Source of the DNA: Crotophaga sulcirostris
Lineage: Eukaryota; Chordata; Aves; Cuculiformes; Crotophagidae
Reading direction: 5' to 3'
Assembly: GCA_013397455.1 (NCBI GenBank)
Contig: VYZB01000015.1
Span: 529,754-593,753, forward strand
Length of the DNA: 64,000 nucleotides
Of the stretch, positions 1-10,200 are shown piece after piece. Made by a program: the position numbers and the translations under genes. The notes beneath the pieces were generated by a model. That model was given only the letters and a program-made list of their open reading frames with translations. It searched no databases and had not been told where the DNA came from. The number at the start of each line of letters is the position of its first letter. The first letter of the stretch is position 1.

Positions 1-419
1 AACAATTTCATGTCACGCTCCCCAAGTTGTGGGGTGTGTAGTACCGAAACCCATCTTGTCTACCCACGTTGCTTTCTTTCCGTTTCAGTGAACTCATTTA
101 CCTACTAAACACGTTACAGGTTCTGCATGCCACAGGGAGAGGGCTTTCCCCTTCTTCCCTTATCCCACCCCACTTCTAGCTTGGCGAGAGAAAGTTTTAA
201 AATCACCTCCTTTGTGGCTGTGCAGCTGTAGGATCGGACACCGGGTTGTCTGCGCGCAGAATAAGGAGCAGCAACCGCTTGCACTGCCCTGCTAGGAGTT
301 GCCATGCATGTTCCATTCTTCACTATGTTCCATTCTTACCCGAATTTCAAATCGTTGCTTAAAGCACTTTAAATGATATGTGTAGTTACAGTTGTCTCTT
401 CTCAGCTTTTGTTTGGAGA
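1..419. other. Unannotated stretch, nothing recognised
   Basis: Non-repetitive sequence with a moderately pyrimidine-rich part around 60-200. I see no coding exon, RNA gene or known repeat. The one short open frame on the minus strand (114-323) has no recognisable domain and I treat it as chance. Confidence 0.5.
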
Positions 420-498
420 TGGTGTTAGTGTCGGCTTATAGGTTGGACTTGATGATCTCAGAGGTCTCTTCCAACCTGGTTATACTGTGATACTGTGA
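420..498 (+). mobile_element. CR1 LINE 3' end (5'-truncated)
   Basis: The extreme 3' end of a CR1 non-LTR retrotransposon in sense orientation. It contains the diagnostic 3' UTR phrase GGTTGGACTTGATGATCTC followed by GAGGTCTCTTCCAACCT, and ends in a short run of the 8-base tail unit, here TATACTGTGATACTGTGA. Almost the whole element is missing, as is normal for CR1, which is usually 5'-truncated on insertion. Its last 80 bases closely match the end of the CR1 copy at 55144-55443, including the preceding GGTGTTAGTGT, so the two belong to the same or sister subfamilies. No coding capacity remains. Confidence 0.88.
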
Positions 499-3400
499 GA
501 TTATCCGTTTTTTTTTATTTAGAGCATTAAGTACCTCACTTCTACCACCCACCCCCAGCGGAAACCGGCTCAGTATTTAAAGATCTTTGACTCCTGCACA
601 ACTGTCAGTTTAAATAATAAACGTACTCCACCCTTATCCCTGAAAGCCCCATAAAGCATCCAGGGTCTTAGGGTCTTCTCAGAGCAGTGGATACATTTAA
701 ATTACTATTGACTAAGTGATAATTGTTATCTGGTTTCTGTGTCTTACCAACTAGTTTCAGACATTAGCATTCAGCCTGCTGTATGTTTAACGCTTTAAAG
801 CTACTTTATGGGCTGATCTACGTGAAGTCAAGTTGATAAATTAAGATTCTTTCCTGTAGCGGAAGGTAAACACTAGAAAAATAGTAGTTCAGTGGTGCTA
901 GGAATACAGCTTAGCTGAAGTTGGGAAAGAGCATACTAAGGCTTCTTTATCAGGGATGGCAAAGGTTGCATCTTTGTGCTTTTTCGCAATAATTGCGCAG
1001 TAATTTCACCCTGACGCCTAAAGTGCTTTGTGAGTGTGTAATTAACAGTAGTAAAGTCATTCATATGGATTTCATTATTAACATTTTATACTGCTGAGGC
1101 AATACTGATTTTTTTTTGTTTGTTTCATAAAGTACCAATTTCCAAAACTACAGTACTGTTATTTTTGTAAGTGCAAACTACCTACATGCCATAATTTCAG
1201 TGGAAAGCTTTGCTCAGTTAGTTGATAGTGAATCAAGATTACTGTTCACTAGTTCCACATGTTGTTTGAACATAAGGGGGCTTTAAAAATGTGGTATTAA
1301 TTTTAATGTGTTGCTGGTAGTGGGTGACTGAGATAAAATCTTGATTCCTATCATGCTATTTTAATCAGAGAATTATGACTGTATCTTTCATCATACTGGG
1401 CATCTGGGTTAACCTTTTTACCTGGTTCTTCTTGCAATCTGAGGTATCTCAGCTTTACATGCTTGTAATGCACTGCATAATTCTGGTGGGGAATAAATGA
1501 AAAATTCGTTCTGTGTGGAAGAAAATAAATGTGTGTACAGACGGATATTGGAGATTGCTTGGCTGGCAAGTTGCAAAGTGATGATTCATTGAACCTTTTC
1601 TAGATTTACATAACGCAAATAATGTTTTACACTGAATTGTGGCAGCAGAGAAACATGTAACAGCCAAGAAGTTCCGTGATTTCATCATAGGTGATGACAG
1701 ACTTGATAAAGGACATCTTTAAAAATGCAGGCTATATGTTTCTGGTAAGCAAAACATACCATGGATTTTTTCAGATCTGAGCCTTTTCACGCTTAAATTT
1801 ATTGCTGGCTGTATTGCTACTTATGGACCTGTATAAAGCTTAAGTGATGTATTAGAAATCTGTTGCATTAATTATGTTTCATGTTTTACTTACTATAAAT
1901 AACAGAACAATGCTAACTAGTTATCACACTAAAGGAAATCACTGACTTTGGAAGACAGAAAATCACATTACCTAATACTCATCTACACAAATATGTGATC
2001 ACTATCTTGCCAAATTATTCTAAATGATACAACTATCAGTGAGCGAGCAGTTCTATGCCCCTGTTTTAACTTCTGCAGGATTTTATTAGAAATGCTTCAT
2101 TAAGTCACATTATTCTGCAGCTGTTTGTTCACTGAAAATTAAAATAAAAATCAGGAAGTTTATCCAGCAAAGCAGTATTATTTCCCTTGTTAAGTACCGA
2201 AAGTTCAAACAAAAAAAAAATGTCCCTTTAGCAGCAGTGTGCCAGAAACGCTAAATACATTCTATTTTTGTGATATATGAATGGCGTTTTCTGATGCAAT
2301 TCATCAATGTATTTATTAGTCAAACGTCATCAAACAAAGAAAATAAGTGAAAGTAAACAAAGACTGCACGATCATACAGAGGCTAAGGGAAGAGAAGACC
2401 CTACAAATCTAATTAATTAATGTTCAGTCTCATATTTACAGTCTATATTTAAACATCTCATTTAAACAACATGTTTGTTGTCTTTCTCTCATTGATTTTC
2501 TACTGCAGCTCCAGATAATTCAGGCAGCAATAGCTTTTCATTTGAAAATGCATTTTCCATTTACCTTTTGAAACACTGCATTTTAAAGGCACTGAGGCAA
2601 AAGTTGTGTTTGGATGAACGTAACAGAAGGGTCCTGTGCCAGCAGAGCTGAATACTGACCCGTCCCCATTTGTGACCATTTTTATGTGTTAAGAGGTGCA
2701 TCCCCAACTGATGTAGCCTTTCATTGCTCCATTGAAGTAGTTGAAGCTCTGACATTTTAAACCAGCTGGAGATTGCTCGATTATCCTTAGATCACTGAAT
2801 TTAAGTGTACACTTTAAAAGGATTTTGCTTGCTTTTTTTTTTTTCGGGGTGAGAAAACATTTACATGGTACACTGAGCTTCACAGAATGCATTGTAAGTG
2901 CGCACCTCCATGTTTGAAATACTTTTTAAAAACAGACTCACTCTTGGAGGTATTTCAACAGGAAATCTGGCCCAGTGATTTGGTTTTGTAAGCCATTAAT
3001 ACATTCTTCAAAACACTCCTCCTCATAAGTCAGCTCAGATTTATAAAATGCATCAGACATGGGAATGACTATACAAACATCAACAGTAATGTTGTCCATT
3101 TTTCCTGGTGACAGCTACATAGCTATCTCCTTTTGCTCTTGGTAGAAATTGGGAAGATAGTGAGTTTTGCACTTCGATTCTTTACACACCCTTGCCAGCC
3201 ACTCTAGCTTACCATGTCAGTCATTAATCAAAAGAGAAGACAAAATAGTGATGGCCATCTAATGCACTTTTTCATACTGCTAGTGCAAAACAGTCACAGT
3301 TTTAAGGCAAACAATTCAAGGCATCTTTATAGAACTTCTTACAGTGTGTTTCAAAAAATGCTTTGGAGATAGAAGAGAAAATAATAAAGACATCGTGCTT

Positions 3401-4189
3401 TACGGTACCAGTTATGGCAGGACACTACATACATAAAATGGGACAGAGTGGCTAAAAAAAGCTTTCTTAGCTTTTTCTTTTGTTCTGATATGTCAGGACA
3501 CCGATTTGTAGAATGCATTGTAGCTGTAGCTATTGCTTGAAGTAGCACTGGAAAATTCTTTGTATGGATTTGATCCTTAGTGTTTGCATGAGTAAGAACT
3601 CATAGGAGTGGCTCCGGTATCTTTTGTGGTGTGGAAGCAATCACTTATATAATTGCATGTGTAAAAAGTGGGAAATGGGATTTGTCTCTTGTTTAAAGCT
3701 TATCAAACCTCATAATCTATACTATGTTAATAGTTTACATTTTCCAGTAGCCTCATTTCACATACTGCTGTTCTTGTAATACAGAACTTGAACACCGGTC
3801 TCTCAGCACCAGGAAAGCATTGTACACAGCTGCCTCTACTGTGAGCATTCATTTAACAATGCCAAGGAGAGGGTCATAGTACAGGGTAGGACACAGGTGA
3901 AAGCACACAGAGCTCGTTTTTTCACTCATGGGTGTTTGGTAATCTTTTATGCTTAAGTCACGAATTGGAGCCAAGGCTGCATAAGGTGCTTTAGGCTGAC
4001 AAACTTCACAAGTACATAAATGCACAGGCACAGTTCAACAAACCTATTCGGTTGTATAAATATCAAAATGTTAAGAAATGGGTTGATAAGTCTGAAACAT
4101 TTTTGAAGTAGATAACCAAGTTTTACTCTTGTTTGAATGCTGGCCTCTCTCTGTATGGAATATTTCTTGCCTTTGTTGCAATATTAACA
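499..4189. other. Unannotated AT-rich stretch
   Basis: About 3.7 kb without a recognisable gene. It holds homopolymer runs (A10 at 2211-2220, T12 at 2833-2844) and only short unremarkable open frames. A minus-strand frame at 1351-1569 contains a plausible donor (CAG|GTAAAA near 1418), but no matching acceptor or protein family is evident. Confidence 0.5.
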
Positions 4190-4254
4190 TCCACTGTTTG
4201 AAGGTGAAGTACTGGGCTAGACAGACCACTGGCTTGATCCAATAAAGCAATTTC
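4190..4254 (+). mobile_element. Ancient CR1/L3-like LINE 3' UTR fragment
   Basis: The stretch GTACTGGGCTAGACAGACCA followed by CTGGCTTGATCCA resembles the 3' UTR motif 'atactgggctagatggaccactggtctgatccag' common to old CR1/L3-like elements of reptiles and birds. That comparison is from memory of the family, not from a search. The fragment is short, diverged and in sense orientation, with no tail repeat preserved. The 60 bases before it (from about 4130) may belong to the same element but are too eroded to claim. It is much older than the CR1 copies with intact 8-base tails elsewhere in the window. Confidence 0.6.
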
Positions 4255-5261
4255 CTTGAAATGCAAGGAGGTGGTATTGCAGTACTGTATATTTTAACTG
4301 ACTTACTAGAACCAAACTGCCATTGTTTAGTGTACAAGTTTTCCTTTATTTTTCCCTTTTAAAAGCAGGATATAATGCATTTCTAAAATAAATCTCTCAG
4401 TTACATTCAGTCTCACACCACCTCTAAGAGTCAGGAGCACAAACCTGACAAGTCTCTCACATTCACAGTGATACTCTCGTATTTGATTTTTTCCACTCCC
4501 CTACTGCTGTTTCTGTATCACATACTGATAAAGCTGAGCTGTGACCTCCAGTCCATCCTGGACAGACCGGTCAGCTATGTGATGTATGGCCCTCCAGTCA
4601 TATTGTGTCTGACATTGTGTTGTGGGATGGGGAGAGGCTACAGTGCAACTGCTGGCTCACCAAATGGCTTTTCATGCTCATGCGAGCATCTTTATGGAAC
4701 ACTCTTCCTGGTTACAGTGTCTCCCTGTGGCTTCCTCCTCACCATGAGAAACTACATGTATGAGAGAACCTGTCCTGGTGCCTCTGATGTGTAGTCTCAG
4801 GCAAGGTGCATTCTTCTACCTCATGACCGTGCAAATGAGAGATCTGTGAGCATTGCATTAAAACTATGTGTTCTAGATTGCCTTTCAGTTAAGGCTTTTT
4901 CAGTGTTTTTTTCCCATGTAAGATATCTGTTAGGCCTTTTGGGTTCTGGACTCAACCATAATTTGTCATTAGCTGTTATATCATTACGCTTAATGCCACT
5001 GCAAAGTACAGCAGAATGGCCTGATGATCCTGAGGAAAGATCAATGGATCTCTGTGCCATTTGTATGTAGGAAACTGCTTGAAATTTGGATCTTTTCCAG
5101 TAAGGGATAAAAGTCCATACCATTTGAAGCTTGTCTCGTGGTTTATCTAAAATGAGTTGGTAGTCTTAGTTTGGTTCCCACTGTAGAAGTGTCCAAGTTG
5201 CAAAAGTCACCCCTAGCAAAAGTTAGGATATGTGCCTGCTGAGTGAGCAAATAGAGAAAAC
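4255..5261. other. Unannotated stretch with a chance-looking ORF
   Basis: No known repeat is recognised. A 108-codon plus-strand frame at 4468-4794 starts with a hydrophobic segment, but it has no recognisable domain, and its Cys and aromatic content is what AT-rich non-coding DNA gives. A minus-strand frame at 4821-5123 is likewise unrecognised. Confidence 0.45.
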
Positions 5262-5348
5262 CCAGGGCCTGATCATGCAAGGCGTTTCAGCTCTAAGTGG
5301 GTGTCTTCAATGGGCCTAGTTAAATTGATTATGTACTTGAGGGCTTTT
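5262..5348 (+). repeat. Possible ancient amniote palindrome-type repeat
   Basis: The sequence GGGCCTGATCATGCAAGGCG followed by TTCAGCTCTAAGTGGGTGTCTTCAATGGGCC resembles an old interspersed repeat of turtles, crocodilians and birds whose arms read roughly 'gggcctgatcctgcaaggtgctgag' and 'cccattgacttcaatggg'. The family is recalled, not searched, and I do not name it. Only one diverged copy is seen here, with the second arm degraded. Similar phrases occur near 17675, 42735 and 45700. Confidence 0.45.
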
Positions 5349-6353
5349 AGAAAACAAGCCTGAATAAACATTGACAACTGCTTAGAGTGATCTGTGTTGA
5401 AGGTATGTGTGTGGGATGCTGCTGAGATGACTATGTTTGTGTCTGTGTTCTGGGTATAAATTTAAGACCGGAGCTTTCTTTCAATGTCTTGTCAGTCCTA
5501 CACCTTTTATAAACCTTCAATCCCCTTAAGTTCAGAACGGAGACTATGTAACAGCAAGTGATTTTCAGAAAGATGCTACAAGTAGCCACCCTGTATTATA
5601 GTATTAGAAGCTACAATTACAATCATGTACATCTTCAAATGTGATATTACTGCTGTGGCACTAAAGTAAAATATCACTTTCTGACAAAGTATATCAGACT
5701 ATGGAATTCCTGCAAGAATTCAGGTCTTGTTTAAAGCTTAATTGCAGAAAAAGACCTATTTCAGCACCATGACAGGGGAAGAATACCCTCTCTGGACTGT
5801 GTTACCTGTGTTTATTTAGCTTTGATTTTTTTTTAATTTATTTTTTTTTTAATCTATTTATCGTAACAAATAAACTATACTTAAGTAAAAGCGGAAGTTT
5901 TATCTTGAGGTCTGGCAACAACAGCAAATAAAGTGAGATAAGTTCTGGTTTATAAGCTTACTGGAATCAAGACAGAAGAAATATTGTCTTTGTAGGCTAA
6001 CATAACATGCTATAAATTCAGATATGATGTTATCAACCAATACGGTTAATGTTGCCTGACACTTCTCATTATATGATCCTGCGGTTTTCTTTTCAATCTA
6101 GAATCATGAGGGATATCCCTTGCATTGGAATTAAGGTAATACTTAAAATATATTAATGCCAAAGTGTCCAGACCTGCATAATCAAGGCATTACCTTGGTA
6201 TTTGTGTGATGGATGTTCAAAGAAAGAAGTGGCCATGAATCCAGGTGCTGGTTGAGCTTCTGAATTGGGAAATATTTTTTCTCCCCCATGTAGATTCACT
6301 TTCATTTATGGCAGAAAATTATTATTTTCTGTTTATAAACATTACAATTTGAG
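5349..6353. other. Unannotated AT-rich stretch
   Basis: No gene or known repeat is seen. A T/A-rich low-complexity patch lies at 5826-5860. Confidence 0.5.
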
Positions 6354-6920
6354 TGTTCTGGTTTAATTCTGGTAAGCAGTTAAGTGTCACCTAACCACTC
6401 AGTAACTCCACCTCAGTAGGTTGGTGGAGAGAATCAGAAGGGCAAAAGTTAGAGAACTCGTGGTTTGCAATAAAGACAGTTTAATAGGTAAAGCAAAAGC
6501 TGCACACACAAGCAAAGTGAAGTAAGGAATATATTCACTATTTCACATCAGCAGGTGGTCAGCCATCTCTAGGAAAGCAAGGCTACATCACATGTAACAG
6601 CTACTGGGGAAGACAACGTAACTCCAAATGCTCCACTTCCTTCTTCTTCCCTGGACTTTTTATTGCTGAGCATAATGTCGCATGGTATGGGAAATCCCTT
6701 GGGTCAGTTGGGGCCAGCTGTCCCAAACCTCCACTCTTCTCACTGTCAAGGCAATGTGAGAAATGGGGGAAAAAGGCCTGATGCTGTGTAAGCACCGATG
6801 TGCAATAACTAAACCAGCCCTCTGTTTTCAACATTGCTTTGATCAGAAATCCAAAACACAGCACCATGCAAGATATTATGAACAACATTAAATTTATCCC
6901 AGCCCAGCGCAATCTCCACA
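6354..6920 (-). mobile_element. ERVL-like endogenous retrovirus LTR, old copy
   Basis: On the minus strand this matches the layout of a widespread avian ERVL-type LTR known to me from many bird genomes. It starts TGTGGAG, soon followed by GGCTGGGATAAATTT. A degraded TATA-like AATAAAAAG lies near 6660. Then come the family's phrases around CTTTCCTAGAGATGGCTG and CTATTAAACTGTCTTTAT, the latter standing in for the polyadenylation region. It ends near CAGAATTAAACCAGAACA. The copy is diverged: the TATA box is altered and bases are missing compared with the family as I recall it. I found no target-site duplication at these ends. The 111-codon minus-strand frame inside (6601-6936) is a by-product of the LTR. 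The family name is not asserted. Confidence 0.72.
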
Positions 6921-7205
6921 CCTTGTTCTTTACCATTTACTTCATGCTCAAGTCCCACACTATACAATACATCCTCATCAACCAACCCCCTCCCCTTCCT
7001 GCTCTTTGATATGTACACAGACGTCATTTTCTTAGTCTATGGGCCACCCTTGTAAAACGTCCATAAAATGTCCATTGAGTGCGCTTAGTCCATGACTTGG
7101 GTTCTATCAGTTATGCTTGTCACTCAGAGCAGGAGAGCTAGTGTGCTGCATGGAGTTATTTGGCACCAAAGCCAGTTGAGGTTAACTCTAGCCTAGTCAA
7201 AATCA
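6921..7205 (-). mobile_element. Possible 3' internal remnant of the ERVL-like element
   Basis: Read on the minus strand this lies directly upstream of the LTR. Just before the LTR start it is purine-rich (GGTAAAGAACAAGG), the position and composition of a polypurine tract. The sequence around 6990-7190 also looks like what commonly accompanies this LTR in bird genomes, but that is memory only. If right, the LTR is a 3' LTR with a scrap of internal sequence and a lost 5' half, which would explain the absent target-site duplication. No retroviral gene is readable. It may instead be unique host sequence. Confidence 0.35.
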
Positions 7206-10200
7206 GTGCATCGATAGAAGTATTTTTGGCGGTTGTAACCTAGACTTTGTTTTACCATATAGCTCTTTCTGCGATCAAAAGCTAACAAAAGAGAAGAATG
7301 TAACTCTGTAAGTTTTTTCCCCTCTTAAGTTGCTTGCCCTTCACCTGGGAATCTGAGTCCACATGCTGCTGTACATTGTACATCATGCTTTTAGATGACT
7401 GTATTAGATTTTGAAAGGGGATTTAGCCCTCATGTTTGTTCAGACTGGTGTGGTATGTTTCTAGTTGTGACCATGCAAATGCACAGCTGCCTTCTCCCAT
7501 TCTGATCATGTTTGTGTCCTCTCGTGTAATTACTGGGGTCACTGCTTATGTACAAAAGTACTAAGAGAAAGTTTAAGCTTAGCTTAGCTGTTTTGAGCTT
7601 CTTTCACTTTGAGACTCTTGTGTAGTTTTTTTTTTTTTTAACAGTATAATTATTCTTAAATGCTTCAGAATTTCTTTGGAGTTGTTTGATTTTTTGCTTT
7701 ATAATAAATGCATTTTGCATCTGGTAAATACACACTTTATGCTTTCAAAAAATGAAATATACTTTAAAAATTACAGTCAGAGAAATGGGTACAGACCTGT
7801 TACTATGTTTTCTTATTGGAAGAGGAATTACAAAATTGCTAATCATTCACCTGTTTGAATTCTACATGAACCTTCTCTGTGAGACAAGTGCTGATACAGT
7901 TACCACTATAGCTGCATGAATATACCAGGTCTTTTTAATACCCCATTCCCACTTTAAAAACTGAACTCCCAATAATGACACTCATATTCTCCTCTTTCCC
8001 ATCATCCTCCCAGCTGCTCATAACTTAACTTTTTCTCCTCTAGCTCTCCTTGCCCTTCCTTCTCTCTTCATTGTTCACCTCATCTGCATTGGTGTCATAT
8101 GATCTTTCAGAATGTCAAGTAAATGCAGACTGCAGTCAGCATTACCAAATTGCTTTCCTGCCAAAAAAGTCTCTTTTCATATGCCATGACCCATCATCTC
8201 ACAGTTAGCTGCAAGTCATTCTGATTCCCAAATTTACAGTATGTTTTCTATTTAATGAGCTATTAAACGTTATGCACTTTTAAACTTCATCTTTTCTGAC
8301 TAACTGCATTCCTCCTGATAATTATAGCTTTAGAAAGAAACAATTAATTTGAAACAAATTCAGCAACAGAAGTGACATTATTTACATAGTATTCTTCCAT
8401 ATCCATGCTCAAGGGATTATCTCATTAGAATATATTTATATTTGGAAACTCCTTGAGACTATTATGTCAGTCCAATAGCCACCATGTTGTCATCAATAAT
8501 ATTGACAACAGTATATGCTATTTTAATAAAATGTAAAATGATACGTGGATGGATTAAGAGTTAATGTTTGCTTTGACTAAATAATAAAAAACCCAATTTA
8601 TGCTTTCTTCAACTCAGGAGAATGTTTTGATTAAATTTAAGTACAAACACAAATAATATTCCATATGTATTGCATAGATGTGGACATTTTGGAATTAGTA
8701 TGTTATTCTCATGATTCTTTTGGTAATGGTAATATTCCATTTGTTAGAATAATTCTTCAAATTAAGTGGTTGTGTAATAAAAAGTTTGCAAAAATTGCAG
8801 ATGACTCAGTAGCGATGAGTGAGTTTAACCTTTGTTGCTCACAGGTTCCCTTACATCTGTGTACTTATTAAATCAAATAATATCTACTAGTTCAGACTAT
8901 ATAATCCTGGTTTTGTCATTGTGCTTAGTTGTATCTAGTTTATGGATGCAAACTAAGTGTATATGTATTCTGCCAATACCTTAGCTTATAGTAAATCCCA
9001 ATAACCTTCCCATGAATTCTAATATTTTTATTTTTACTCTGCTACTTAGTTTCACTGTAGAAAAATATGGAAATAATTGACAGAAGGAAACCTTGTCTAT
9101 GACCCTGCCATGACAGTAGATAGAAATGTACATTTTAAACAGTCTTCATCTTTCAGGTTTGAACCTTATGTTCAAGCTGTGTTAAAACTAAGTCTCTAGT
9201 AGACTTCTTTCATCTGTCGTATATCGGAACTTGTGCTTGGTTCTCATCATTGCTTTGTGGGAACAATATTGAAAATGTTTCTGGGGAAAAAATTACTTTC
9301 TCTGAGTCAGTAGTTGTTAAATGTTGATTTAAAATGTGTGCAATATCATATGATTGAAAAACGTGCTGAGGGCTTTTGGGACTACATAGAAATCTCATCA
9401 GTTTTGTAGCTGGGGGGTGTGATGTGTATCCTCTGCTTTGTTGATACCGTAAGTTCACAACTTACCTGTGCCTTACACACATTTGTTCCCTGTTTTGGGT
9501 AAATAGCTAAGTATACAGATGAGTAAGTAGTTAAGCAGATAGCTTCACTTCCCCCCTCATTTCTCTTGAAGCTGGAACTTTTCGCTTCAGCACTGCTTCA
9601 CTTCATTTGCAGTCCTCTCTGTTTTCTTGGCATAGTAACATGACAGGCCTAATTCTGCCAGCTGAAATAAAATATTTCTCACTAGTGAATGACTAAGGTG
9701 ATTCAAAGTCAGATTTTTAAAGCAAAATATTTTTTATTCCTCCAAACTTCCTACTCATTAAACAAAGAGATAAAATAAAAGTCTGTGTTTACCTAATCCT
9801 ACCTAAACCTTACAATTTCACTAGAAAAAATAAGAAGCTATGACTTAATGCAGTGTCCACTGCTATTCTGGGTTGCATATTTCAGTCTCTCTGTGTCTTT
9901 AAGTGTTTAACTCCAGCAATTGTTGGTAATTCGTGGCCTCCTTCCTGCAGAGATGATTTGTAGTTGTCTGGTTCTTTTAATTTCTGTATGAATTCTGGTC
10001 TTGACCAGAAGATCTGTATAACTTTTAGCTAACATTTGGAAAGAACATCTTTTCAATCACTAGCCAAGCTATTATTTCAGTAATTGTCTCTCCATAGATA
10101 TATTTATTCTTCTTTTTATTTACAACTATTACTTCCACTTGCATGTAAAAAATATTTACATACCAATAAGCATAACAGTCCTAAAAAAAGCTATGGACTG

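Noticed and set aside
1690..1785. Possible C/D-box snoRNA (GTGATGAC ... TCTGAG)
   Set aside because: The terminal stem is only about three pairs, and no second box pair or host intron is evident.
4468..4794. 108-codon plus-strand ORF with a hydrophobic start
   Set aside because: No recognisable domain, no promoter or splice context, and a length expected by chance in AT-rich DNA.
6601..6936. 111-codon minus-strand ORF
   Set aside because: Lies almost wholly within the ERVL-like LTR; a fortuitous frame of the repeat.
9210..9458. Minus-strand ORF that reads somewhat protein-like, with a possible acceptor ending CTATGTAG
   Set aside because: Ends in a stop without a usable donor, has a poor pyrimidine tract, and the peptide matches no family I know.
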